Assembly: GCA_016208205.1 (NCBI GenBank)
Contig: JACQYP010000092.1
Span: forward strand, 1 to 30,148
Source: Candidatus Desantisiibacteriota bacterium
GTDB taxonomy: Bacteria > UBA9089 > CG2-30-40-21
Length of the DNA stretch: 30,148 bases
Reading direction: 5' to 3'
Position numbers and translations under genes: made by a program. The notes beneath the pieces are model-generated. The model had not been told where the DNA came from and ran no database searches. It saw only the letters and a list, made by a program, of their open reading frames with translations. Within the stretch, counting starts at the first letter, position 1; each line of letters opens with the position of its first letter. Below, in pieces: positions 17,129 to 25,082 of this stretch.

Positions 17129-17265
17129 CAGACCTCGTGAATTAGCTTCGAATGTCAAAGGGTGAATCAATGAAACACAAGGGGTTGCAAGATAATTGGA
17201 CATTTGGGACTACCAATATATACCATGATATGCTGTATCTTAAGTACTTAGTTACTTGAGGTAGC
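17129..17265 (+). repeat. 137-bp dispersed repeat, copy 1
   Basis: This segment matches 27768-27904 over 137 bases with only two differences (17133 C versus T; 17164 G versus A) and no gaps. It contains a complete 29-codon ORF (17170-17259). It occupies most of the 309-base gap between the OmpA-mosaic gene and nadB, which otherwise holds TCAGAAGTCAGAATAAA-type repeats at 17278-17340. Confidence 0.9.
17170..17259 (+). CDS. Putative 29-residue peptide in dispersed repeat, copy 1
   Basis: ATG 17170 to TGA 17259 encodes MKHKGLQDNWTFGTTN then IYHDMLYLKYLVT. AAAGGG lies 7 bases before the ATG. The whole frame is identical in copy 2; the only two changes in the repeat are outside it. There is no hydrophobic signal and no recognised family. 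It could be a genuine peptide, a remnant of a longer gene or chance within a non-coding element. Confidence 0.25.
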   Translation: MKHKGLQDNWTFGTTNIYHDMLYLKYLVT

Positions 17266-17371
17266 CTACTCAGGTATTCAGGAGTCAGAAGTCAGAATAA
17301 ATGCGGTTTTTTCATTCTGACTTCTGTATTCTGACTTCAAGGTGTGCTAACCATCAACAAAGGAAAAGACC

Positions 17372-18979
17372 ATGTCCTATCTTACTACATTTAATTCATC
17401 CATCCTTCCAGAGGTTCATACAGATACCCTGATTATTGGGATGGGCATAGCCGGGCTTAGTGCCGGGATTAAGGCTGCTAATTATGGGAAGGTACTGATT
17501 GTTACCAAAGATTCTTTTCACGAAAGTAATACTGAATATGCGCAGGGTGGGGTAGCAGTTGTTTTAGCAGATGGGGTAGCACCCATAGCAGGAGATAGCT
17601 GGGAAAAACATATGGCTGATACGCTGACTACAGGTTGCGGCTTGTGCAATGATGAAAATGTCAGGATACTTGTTGAAGAAGGCACGCAAAGGGTGCAGGA
17701 ATTAATAGAATGGGGTGTTAAATTTGACAAACAAGATGGGAAAATAACCCTTGGTCAGGAGGGTGGACATGGTCTCAAAAGGATTGTTCATGCCAGAGGG
17801 GATGCAACCGGGAAAGAAATATTAAGGGTATTATTGAATAAGGCAAAGGCAAATACAAATATTACCCTGATAAAGGATACATTTACTATTGATCTGTTGT
17901 CTAACAATGGGATGTGTTTTGGGGCAGTTGTTCATTCACCAAATAAAGGCAACATGGTTATTTTTGCTACTAATACAATCCTTGCTACGGGTGGAATAGG
18001 ACAAATATACAGGGAAACGACTAATTCTATGATTGCTACCGGTGATGGGATGGCTATGGCTTATCGGGCTGGAGCAATATTAAGCGATATGGAATTTATA
18101 CAATTTCACCCTACAACCTTGTATGTCGCCGGTGCATCTCGATTTCTGATATCTGAGGCAGTTCGTGGAGAGGGTGGAATATTGAGAAATAGAAATGGTG
18201 AAAGGTTTATGTTCAAGTACCACTCTTCTGGTGAATTGGCTCCAAGGGATATTGTTTCCAGAGGAATATTGACTGAGCTTAAAAGAACAAACTCTGTTTT
18301 TGTCTGGTTAGATGTTACCCATCTTGATTTTGAATACCTTAAGAGGAGATTTCCAAATATTATTAAGACATGCCTTGAATTTGGCATTGATGTTAAAACA
18401 AAATGGATTCCGGTAATGCCTATAGCCCATTATATGGTTGGTGGGGTAAAAACAGATGAATATGGTCAGACAAATATTCGTGGACTCTATGCCTGTGGTG
18501 AAGCAGCAAGTACCGGCGTCCATGGGGCTAATCGATTGGCAAGCAATTCCCTGCTTGAAGGATTGATCTTTGGCTGTCGAACAGGAGAACATATTGGACA
18601 TACTCCTATGCTGCTTCAAAAGCAAACCATCTCAAACGATGTAATAGAGGCTAATGTTCATAAAAAAATAAATATTACAGATGTCCGAAATTCTCTAAAA
18701 AGCTTGATGTTAAGAAATATGGGGATTGAGCGGGATCAAAAGGGATTGCTTGAGGCTAAAAAGAGTATTGATTTCTGGGCATCATATGTGCTGAACAGGG
18801 AATTTTCATCTTCTGCCGGCTGGGAGCTGCAAAATATGCTCACTGTTGCAGGCCTGATACAAAGGGCAGCAAACATGAGACAGGAGAGCCGAGGGGTTCA
18901 TTTCCGTACAGATTATCCGTATCAGGATGATGTTAACTGGAAGAGGCATATTGAGTTGCAGGAGGGTTGCGAATCGTAA
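17372..18979 (+). CDS. nadB: L-aspartate oxidase
   Basis: NadB oxidises L-aspartate to iminoaspartate with FAD, the first step of de novo NAD synthesis; NadA would follow but is not in the window. The 535-residue protein has the dinucleotide motif GMGIAGLSAG (23-32), YAQGGVAV, HARGDATG, the active-site HPTTLY (246-251), EAVRGEGG, and the FAD-contacting GVHGANRLASNSLLEGLIFG. The C-terminal helical domain is complete. AAAGGA precedes the ATG. A fumarate reductase or succinate dehydrogenase flavoprotein is excluded by length and by the NadB-type C-terminal half. Confidence 0.95.
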   Translation: MSYLTTFNSSILPEVHTDTLIIGMGIAGLSAGIKAANYGKVLIVTKDSFHESNTEYAQGGVAVVLADGVAPIAGDSWEKHMADTLTTGCGLCNDENVRILVEEGTQRVQELIEWGVKFDKQDGKITLGQEGGHGLKRIVHARGDATGKEILRVLLNKAKANTNITLIKDTFTIDLLSNNGMCFGAVVHSPNKGNMVIFATNTILATGGIGQIYRETTNSMIATGDGMAMAYRAGAILSDMEFIQFHPTTLYVAGASRFLISEAVRGEGGILRNRNGERFMFKYHSSGELAPRDIVSRGILTELKRTNSVFVWLDVTHLDFEYLKRRFPNIIKTCLEFGIDVKTKWIPVMPIAHYMVGGVKTDEYGQTNIRGLYACGEAASTGVHGANRLASNSLLEGLIFGCRTGEHIGHTPMLLQKQTISNDVIEANVHKKINITDVRNSLKSLMLRNMGIERDQKGLLEAKKSIDFWASYVLNREFSSSAGWELQNMLTVAGLIQRAANMRQESRGVHFRTDYPYQDDVNWKRHIELQEGCES

Positions 18980-19130
18980 CCACAGATTACACAGATTTTC
19001 ACAGATTGTTAAAGAAAAAAGAAAAAGGGATTTTTTATCACGAAATCACGAAAGGAAGAAGGCACGAAAAGTTTAGCACGAAATCATATCTAATATTTAT
19101 TAAATCTGTGAAAATCTGTGTAATCTGTGG
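18980..19130. repeat. Perfect 28-bp inverted repeat with CACGAAA sequence inside
   Basis: Arms 18980-19007 (beginning CCACAGATTACACAGATT) and 19103-19130 are exact reverse complements. The interior carries a partial CACGAAATCACGAAAGG unit like that at 12173-12344. It lies between the convergent nadB and the beta-barrel gene and may terminate both. Confidence 0.8.
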
Positions 19131-19166
19131 ATAAAAAAAGAAAATCTGTGGATATATTAATTGCCC

Positions 19167-20837
19167 CTACCATTTTTTTTCAATCTCCAGATTCGTTCTG
19201 CAATCATTGGTATTATCCTGATACTCTTTGAGTGTATACCTTCCAATAAGCTTGATATGCTGTTTTAGAAGCTGCTGGGCAAGCTGAAGACTGTATTCCT
19301 TGTAATCATCCCTGACCATGTTATCATTCCACTTTATCCTTGCCTTTATGGCAGTAGCAGGATGAGGGGTATATGTGGATTCAAGGAATACATACCCTCT
19401 ATTCTTATCATCATTTTTTTCCTGCCTTAGTCCCAGTGTAGAGTATATCTCAGGCGTTATATCCCAAAAAATTCTTTCGGTATAAGCTGTTTTCTTATCT
19501 GTATTATCAATCCACCATTTGGTTCTTATTCTTTTTGATAGTTTATAGCAAGCCATTATCCACAAACGATAATTATTATTCCTGGAATAGTCGTAAGAAG
19601 CCTTGATGGTCGATAATCTACCCTTAAAAAAGCGACTGATATGGGCAGAATAGCCTTTGGCATCCTGCATTTTTTCAATTCCAGAGATATGTCCGTATGG
19701 GGTGCAAAAGCCTTTATCAAAGCTATATACGAAACACCCAATATCATAAGGGGCAGGGGTTTTAGCCTTCTCTGCACGGACAATCCATCCATATCCATTA
19801 GTATTTGTTGGAGGAAGCCCCTCTGACACATAATACCATGCTGACTCTCCAGAGATTTGGAAAGCAGGCGTATCTATCACCAGATATGGTCCCATTACAG
19901 AATAGGAGGAAACCCCTCTGGCAGTTGTAGTTGTGGCTGCTTCTAATTTGGAGGCATATCCGGTATATCCAACAGATACCCGTTTGATTTGCAATTCAGA
20001 GTGACACCCAACAAGCTGTTCATGGTCAAAGCCCTTAAGGCTAAGGGTGTAGGGATCTGAGGAGACACATGAGAAAAACAATCCAGACTGTATCTTGTTA
20101 AATAGCTTTGTCAGGTATACTCCCCTCATTACCCTTGATTTTCTCCACAGAGTATCATGAAATGCACTGCTGCCACTTTGGCGGCTGCCATTATTAAGCA
20201 CAAGCCCCTCTCCAAATCGAAGAAAATAATATCCAACAGCGCAAGTCTGGAATTCTAAGCAGTATTTAGAAAGTGAATCATTATGAGTGTCTTTATTCCA
20301 TAGGTAAAGCTGTGTTTCCGGATTAAAGCTAATCTTGAGCGATTCTGAGGTTTGACCTTGTTGGTAACTGCTATGGGTTAATCGTAATCTATTATCTTGC
20401 CTATCTCCTCCAGGCTGCTGGTTCAAAAAAGGCTTTATTGTTTCAAGGACATCCCTTGAAACTGAAGCGTCCTCGCTTCGGATTAAGTTAGATGATGCCT
20501 CTGCTGACAGAGGGATACCTTTTGTGGTTAAATTCCTCTGATATTCAAGGAGTTTCTCTGTCTCTTCCGGAGAAAGAATAGACAGGTCACTGAGGTCTTC
20601 TTTGGAAACAGAGGTAATCGAAAAAGGATTATCATACAACCCTAAAAGAATCTGGGCATATTCATAAGATATTTCACCATCATCTACTAATTCCCAGATA
20701 TCATCCGGGCTATTAATTCGTGTACCTGAAAAATCTTCATAACCATAAGCAACTGGGATAAATAGGCAGGAAATTATTACAGCTGTACTCAAGTATTTTA
20801 TGCAAGTTGAATAATTATACAGAGTGAAAAGGTTCAT
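19167..20837 (-). CDS. Helix-hairpin-helix protein with putative outer-membrane beta-barrel
   Basis: The 556-residue protein has a signal-type hydrophobic segment (about residues 13-32, YLSTAVIISCLFIPVAYGYE). A helical region at about 42-105 resembles the ComEA-type HhH repeat (NPFSITSVSKEDLSDLSILS, ETEKLLEYQRN). A long region from about 150 to the end is rich in alternating polar/aromatic strands (YYFLRFGEGLVLNNGS, GYGWIVRAEK, YRLWIMACYKLS). It ends in Trp, as outer-membrane barrels recognised by BAM usually end in an aromatic residue. Similar HhH-plus-barrel proteins occur as uncharacterised proteins in several diderm phyla. Whether the HhH part touches DNA or is only a periplasmic fold is unknown. 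It is transcribed alone. Confidence 0.75.
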   Translation of the reverse strand: MNLFTLYNYSTCIKYLSTAVIISCLFIPVAYGYEDFSGTRINSPDDIWELVDDGEISYEYAQILLGLYDNPFSITSVSKEDLSDLSILSPEETEKLLEYQRNLTTKGIPLSAEASSNLIRSEDASVSRDVLETIKPFLNQQPGGDRQDNRLRLTHSSYQQGQTSESLKISFNPETQLYLWNKDTHNDSLSKYCLEFQTCAVGYYFLRFGEGLVLNNGSRQSGSSAFHDTLWRKSRVMRGVYLTKLFNKIQSGLFFSCVSSDPYTLSLKGFDHEQLVGCHSELQIKRVSVGYTGYASKLEAATTTTARGVSSYSVMGPYLVIDTPAFQISGESAWYYVSEGLPPTNTNGYGWIVRAEKAKTPAPYDIGCFVYSFDKGFCTPYGHISGIEKMQDAKGYSAHISRFFKGRLSTIKASYDYSRNNNYRLWIMACYKLSKRIRTKWWIDNTDKKTAYTERIFWDITPEIYSTLGLRQEKNDDKNRGYVFLESTYTPHPATAIKARIKWNDNMVRDDYKEYSLQLAQQLLKQHIKLIGRYTLKEYQDNTNDCRTNLEIEKKW

Positions 20838-21005
20838 TTTATCGTTTCCCTTGTGATTTCTTGTGAAAGTAAAAAGTTAGAATCCAGAATCCAGAAGATA
20901 GGAAGCAAAATTCAGAATTGCTGTAGAATCTGTTTTCATTCTGACTCCTGTATTCTGAATTCTTAGTTCTTATTTTCACGCTAAAGCGAACTATCCCAAC
21001 TATCT

Positions 21006-21920
21006 CTAATACGGCTGTATCCATCCCTCATGCAACCCTTCATCATCCAGACAATTGAGGGCATCATCATACTCCTGTCGGCTGATCTTTCGATTGATCT
21101 CAGGGTAAGACGAGGCTTTATTTGCCGGAAAATATTGAGACATGAGGCTGATATATACATCTTTGGATATTTCCTGAGCCAGCATTTTCAGCACTTGTTT
21201 TGTACCGGCAATCTTCTCCGGCAGTACCAGATGCCGTATAATCATCCCTTTCTGGGCAATTCCCTTTTCATCAACAATCAATGAACCTGCCTGCCTCCAC
21301 ATCTCTTTTATTGCTTTAAGATTAATCTCAGGATAATTGAGTGGGGCATTTGAATATTTTTGTGCCATTTGAGGATCTATATATTTGGCATCTGGAAGGT
21401 AGATAGAGATTATTCCATCTAATAACCTCAATGTCTCTATGCTCTCATAGCCATTGGTGTTCCATAGAATCGGGATATTTAAGCCATCTGCTATGGCTGA
21501 TTCTACTGCATCAAGGATTTGTGGGGTAAAATGCGTTGGTGTGACAAAGTTTATATTATGACAACCCATTTTCTGGAGTTTTAACATCCTTTTTGCTAAT
21601 TCTGTAGCCGTAATCTCATTACCCACGCCAAGCTGGCTGATGGGATAATTCTGGCAGAATACACATCGCAGATTGCAATTGGTAAGAAAAATAGTGCCAG
21701 AGCCATGGTGCCCGGATATGGGCGGCTCTTCACCATGATGGGAATTACAGCTTGAAACTACAGGCAGCAGCCCTGATTGGCAAAATCCATGCTCATTCTT
21801 TAGTCGATTAACACCACATTCTCTGGGGCATACCCGACATTTTTCCAACATCGCATATGCCTCTTTAACCCTTTGTTTGAGGATACCATTTTGATAAAGC
21901 TCAAGATATGGCGGATGCAT
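21006..21920 (-). CDS. PflX-type radical SAM protein
   Basis: The 304-residue protein carries the radical SAM cluster motif CNLRCVFC (C82, C86, C89). It is preceded by a Cys-rich N-terminal segment, CRVCPRECGVNR...GFC (C28, C31, C35, C47). This is the layout of the COG1313/PflX family, related to pyruvate formate-lyase activating enzymes; its substrate is not firmly known. ATG 21920 is chosen because AAAGGA lies 6 bases upstream; a TTG 21 bases further upstream (21941) has no such site. No formate-lyase-like gene is adjacent. The pyruvate kinase-like gene lies upstream on the same strand across a 98-base gap with a short repeat. Confidence 0.9.
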   Translation of the reverse strand: MHPPYLELYQNGILKQRVKEAYAMLEKCRVCPRECGVNRLKNEHGFCQSGLLPVVSSCNSHHGEEPPISGHHGSGTIFLTNCNLRCVFCQNYPISQLGVGNEITATELAKRMLKLQKMGCHNINFVTPTHFTPQILDAVESAIADGLNIPILWNTNGYESIETLRLLDGIISIYLPDAKYIDPQMAQKYSNAPLNYPEINLKAIKEMWRQAGSLIVDEKGIAQKGMIIRHLVLPEKIAGTKQVLKMLAQEISKDVYISLMSQYFPANKASSYPEINRKISRQEYDDALNCLDDEGLHEGWIQPY

Positions 21921-22018
21921 GGGAGTTCCTTTTATGTTCAAGCAGATGTTGTAGGTTGTAGGTTGTAAGTTGTAAGTTTAGGATGGTAGTTCTGCATCCT
22001 AAACCTACAACCTATTCC

Positions 22019-23425
22019 TTACACCATAACCACTTGCAGAGAATTGGTTGATTCTTTTGAACCAATGGGGGCGAGAAAAAGGTTGCCAGCCACAATTACC
22101 TTATCGCCTGAATGGAAACAGCCGGTACTTTTTGCTGCTTCTATAATATCATCTATGCTGCTTAATTCCTCTGTTTTTAGGGGTAAAACACTCCAATAAA
22201 GAGCCATTCTTTGTAACACGGTCTCATTAGGGCTAAGGGCAATAATAGTTGCCGCCGGTCGATATTTGGCAATTTGTTGTACAATTGCCCCTGTTCTGGT
22301 ATAGGCAATAATAGCCGGCAGTCGCAGATCCGCCCCAATCTGGCAGATGGCATAAGCAATAGCATCTTGACTGCTTATCTTCCGTAATTCTGACTTGTCC
22401 CGCAGGATGCCTTCATATTCAAGGGATGCCTCTGCTCCATTAATAATCTTGATCAGTGTTTTAATACACTCTACAGGATATTTACCTATGGATGTCTCTT
22501 CTGAAAGCATAAATGCATCTGTCATATCAAAAACCGCATTAGCCACATCAGCCACCTCTACCATCGAGGGATGTGAATTTTCAATCATGGAGTTTAATAT
22601 CCCTGTGGCTGTAATTACCGGCTTACCAAACAGGTTTGCCTGAGCAATAATCCCTTTATGAACCAATGGAAGCCTTTCTAAAGGAATCTCAATCCCTAAT
22701 TCCCCACGAATAATCCTTATTCCATTAGAGGCTTTAATAATTTCATCTAAGTTATTAATTGCCTCTGCCCTCTCTATTCTGGCAATCAAGGGAATATCTG
22801 CCCCATTTTTCTTTAAGAATGCCCTGACAGTCTGAACATCCTTTGCGGTACGGACAGAACCAAGGCTAATCATGTCCACCCCTGTTTTTATTCCAAAGAG
22901 AAGGTCTTCTTCATCCTTATCTGTAATCGAAGGAAGTTTCAGGTTTGTCATGGGAAGATTCATGGCTTTATTTGATTGGATCCTGCCGCCTCTTATTACC
23001 TTGCATATAATCTCAGACAGGGATGTGCGAATAACCTTCAGGCTTATCTGTCCCTCATTAAGATAAATAAGCTCTCCTGGATGCATCTCTTTGGGCAGAT
23101 TGGGATAGGTAACCGGGATAATGTTATCCCCTGCAGCATTTTCATCGGTAGTCAGGGTAAAGACAAAATCTTCTTTCAGGGTAATAGTGTCCGGTATTTG
23201 CCCAACCCTGACCCTTTGTCCGCTGATCTCTTGAATAATGCCAATATGCTTGCCCGTCTCTCTACATATACCCCGAATATGTTCAATGGTCTCTTGATGC
23301 TCACTATAACTGCCATAAGAAAAATTCAGTTTCACCATATCCATTCCAGCATCAACCATCTCTCGAAGAATCTTCTGTTGATTTGTTGCAGGTCCAATAG
23401 TACAAATAATCTTTGCTTTTTTCAT
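22019..23425 (-). CDS. pyk: Pyruvate kinase-like protein with altered active site
   Basis: The 468-residue protein aligns with pyruvate kinase along its whole length: CTIGPAT (8-14), LNFSYG (33-38), LPSITDKDEEDLLFGIKTGV (164-183), RGELGIEIP (240-248), KPVITAT (268-274), and the C-terminal allosteric-type domain. Several catalytic positions differ. The usual Lys of AKIE is R216 (ARIER), the metal-binding Asp of RGDLG is E242, the Arg of ARLNFSHG is K32, the DTKGPEIR loop reads EISGQRVR (66-73), and SGET is SEET. The other metal-binding Glu (E218) is kept. Activity as a normal pyruvate kinase is doubtful. It has its own strong promoter and an AGGGGG ribosome site. Confidence 0.85.
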   Translation of the reverse strand: MKKAKIICTIGPATNQQKILREMVDAGMDMVKLNFSYGSYSEHQETIEHIRGICRETGKHIGIIQEISGQRVRVGQIPDTITLKEDFVFTLTTDENAAGDNIIPVTYPNLPKEMHPGELIYLNEGQISLKVIRTSLSEIICKVIRGGRIQSNKAMNLPMTNLKLPSITDKDEEDLLFGIKTGVDMISLGSVRTAKDVQTVRAFLKKNGADIPLIARIERAEAINNLDEIIKASNGIRIIRGELGIEIPLERLPLVHKGIIAQANLFGKPVITATGILNSMIENSHPSMVEVADVANAVFDMTDAFMLSEETSIGKYPVECIKTLIKIINGAEASLEYEGILRDKSELRKISSQDAIAYAICQIGADLRLPAIIAYTRTGAIVQQIAKYRPAATIIALSPNETVLQRMALYWSVLPLKTEELSSIDDIIEAAKSTGCFHSGDKVIVAGNLFLAPIGSKESTNSLQVVMV

Positions 23426-23466
23426 ACCAATACCCCCTACTCACTTCTCATTATTCATTTCCCACT

Positions 23467-23495
23467 ATTATACCCCATATACCGTTACATGTCAA
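23467..23495 (-). promoter_or_regulatory. Consensus sigma-70 promoter of the pyruvate kinase-like gene
   Basis: On the reverse strand TTGACA (23495-23490) and TATAAT (23472-23467) match consensus fully with a 17-base spacer. The leader is about 35 bases. Confidence 0.85.
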
Positions 23496-23636
23496 CATTT
23501 TTTCATAATATTACAGTAAAAATGCAAGCAGTAGCTGCTTTTATCATCAATAGTAGCCCAATTCTATGTTGTTGGCTTTATAAAATGGGGATGGATAAGC
23601 CAGGATAGAATCCTGGGCTACAAAATTAATGCCAAA

Positions 23637-24044
23637 ATGAGAATTGCTGCTTACGACCCCAACTGGCGAGAGGTCTTTCTTCTCCTCTACGGCTATATCA
23701 ACCTTTACGGCAAAAAGAGTGAGATATCGCTGATCATTGGGGAATTCAACAGTCGGAAGGATAATATTGAGCCAATCCTGCACAAGAATCTTCTCCTGAC
23801 AGGTGAGATAGTGGCCGACCTTGGACTTAAAGACAGATTGGCTGAGGATATAATTGATGAGGTTATCGACTTGGCTGTCTCCTCACCTTATTTTACCCTG
23901 CGTGAAGAGGCAACAAAGGTACTAAAAAAGGCGATCTGTGCAAGCGGAAATTACCATATGAGTTTAAGCTATATGGAGTGCGGCAGCTTACTTGCTGCCG
24001 CACTCCATAAAACAGAGCAATGTTTCCCTCTATGTTTTCTGTGA
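23637..24044 (+). pseudogene. Fragment of a HEAT-like repeat protein (possibly from a NACHT-type protein)
   Basis: The 135-codon frame begins MRIAAYDPNWREVFLLLYGY and continues with helical repeats: KDNIEPILHKNLLLTGEIVA, then IIDEVIDLAVSSPYFTLREE. This resembles the helical region that follows NTPase domains in large NACHT/HEAT proteins. There is no NTPase part, no good ribosome site, and the 3' end runs into the REP-like hairpin at 23975-24006, so the last 20 or so residues are repeat-derived. A CCAGGAT/ATCCTGG hairpin repeat lies just upstream (about 23600-23616). I read it as an internal gene fragment bounded by repeats; the family assignment is tentative. Confidence 0.5.
23975..24006. repeat. 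REP-like single hairpin, copy C
   Basis: Perfect 13-bp arms GGAGTGCGGCAGC (23975-23987) and its complement (23994-24006) enclose the loop TTACTT. It is the same unit as in copies A and B but stands alone. Confidence 0.85.
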
Positions 24045-24121
24045 CCTCTGTGGCAAATTCTGCTTGCACAGCTCGAAATTTTTTCAAAATTAAAATTGTT
24101 GGGACACCCTCACTTTTCTAC

Positions 24122-24150
24122 TTGCAATTTTTGATATTTTCTGATATACT
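24122..24150 (+). promoter_or_regulatory. Sigma-70-type promoter for the transketolase genes
   Basis: TTGCAA (24122-24127), 17 bases, TATACT (24145-24150); the predicted start lies about 28 bases before ATG 24185. Confidence 0.65.
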
Positions 24151-24184
24151 ATTAAAATTAGTAACTATTTTAGGCGGAGGGAAA

Positions 24185-24997
24185 ATGGAAGATATTGCTA
24201 ATCTCAAAGAGCGGGCTAAAGAGATAAGAAGGCTTATTATTAAGATGATAGCTGAGGCAAATTCAGGGCATCCAGGTGGCTCACTTTCTATGACAGATAT
24301 AATTACGACCCTTTATTTTTCTATCATGAAGCATTCTTCTGCCAATCCGGCATGGGAAGAAAGGGATAGGTTTGTTCTTTCTAAAGGGCATGCATGTCCT
24401 GCTTTTTATGCTGTTTTAGCCTTGTGTGGATATTTTCCAATATCAGAACTAATGACTTTAAGAAAATTAGGGAGCATACTTCAGGGACACCCTGATTCAA
24501 AGGTAACCCTTGGTGTAGATTTTTCTACCGGCTCTTTGGGGCAGGGAATCTCAGCAGCCTGCGGTATGGCTCTGGCTGGAAAGATTGATAAAAAAGATTA
24601 TCGAGTTTATGCTATTATTGGCGATGGTGAGAGTCAGGAGGGACAGGTATGGGAGGCGGCCATGTCTGCAGCCCATTATAAATTGGATAATCTTTGTGCC
24701 TTTCTCGATCATAATAAGCTTCAAATTGATGGTGAAGTAGAAAAGGTAATGAATATCGAGCCTGTGATGGATAAATGGAAGGCTTTTGGATGGAATACGC
24801 TACGGATTGATGGGCATTCGATTGAACAGATAATCGAAGCAGTAGGGATTGCCCATAAAACCAAGGATAAACCAACCATGATTGTGGCAGATACTATTAA
24901 AGGCAAGGGTGTTTCCTTTATGGAAGGCAAGGTTGGTTTTCATGGGGTAGCACCTACCCGTGATCAGGAACAACAGGCTTTGAGGGAGCTGGAATAA
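24185..24997 (+). CDS. Transketolase, N-terminal (thiamine diphosphate-binding) subunit
   Basis: This 270-residue protein is the first half of a split transketolase, which transfers two-carbon units in the non-oxidative pentose phosphate pathway. Visible residues: H29 in SGHPGG, H69 in SKGHA, H102 in GHPDS, and the thiamine-diphosphate/Mg motif GDGESQEGQ (146-154) ending at N177. ATG 24185 is chosen because GGAGG lies just upstream; the frame is open back to 24020, but that part crosses the promoter and low-complexity sequence. The second half follows at 25083. Split transketolases are common in archaea and many bacteria. Confidence 0.95.
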   Translation: MEDIANLKERAKEIRRLIIKMIAEANSGHPGGSLSMTDIITTLYFSIMKHSSANPAWEERDRFVLSKGHACPAFYAVLALCGYFPISELMTLRKLGSILQGHPDSKVTLGVDFSTGSLGQGISAACGMALAGKIDKKDYRVYAIIGDGESQEGQVWEAAMSAAHYKLDNLCAFLDHNKLQIDGEVEKVMNIEPVMDKWKAFGWNTLRIDGHSIEQIIEAVGIAHKTKDKPTMIVADTIKGKGVSFMEGKVGFHGVAPTRDQEQQALRELE

Positions 24998-25004
24998 AAT
25001 TAAC

Positions 25005-25066
25005 AATTATCAATTATCAATTAACAATGTTCAATAATTGATAATTGATAATTGAACATTGTTAAT
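25005..25066. repeat. Two overlapping, mutually exclusive inverted repeats
   Basis: Arms 25005-25022 and 25036-25053 (18 bp, AATTATCAATTATCAATT) pair perfectly. Arms 25020-25035 and 25051-25066 (16 bp, ATTAACAATGTTCAAT) also pair perfectly. The two stems share bases at both junctions, so both cannot form in full. They lie between the transketolase halves, ending about 5 bases before the TAGGAG site of the second. Confidence 0.75.
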
Positions 25067-25082
25067 TATATTAGGAGATACA

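Noticed and set aside
20839..21024. 61-codon minus-strand frame between the radical SAM and barrel genes
   Set aside because: Composed of the dispersed CAGAATTCAGAA-type repeat; no ribosome site.
22976..23608. 210-codon plus-strand frame opposite the pyruvate kinase-like gene
   Set aside because: It is antisense to a conserved gene and its promoter, with no recognisable motif.
24020..24184. N-terminal extension of the first transketolase subunit
   Set aside because: It crosses the predicted promoter, and ATG 24185 has GGAGG just upstream and matches family length.
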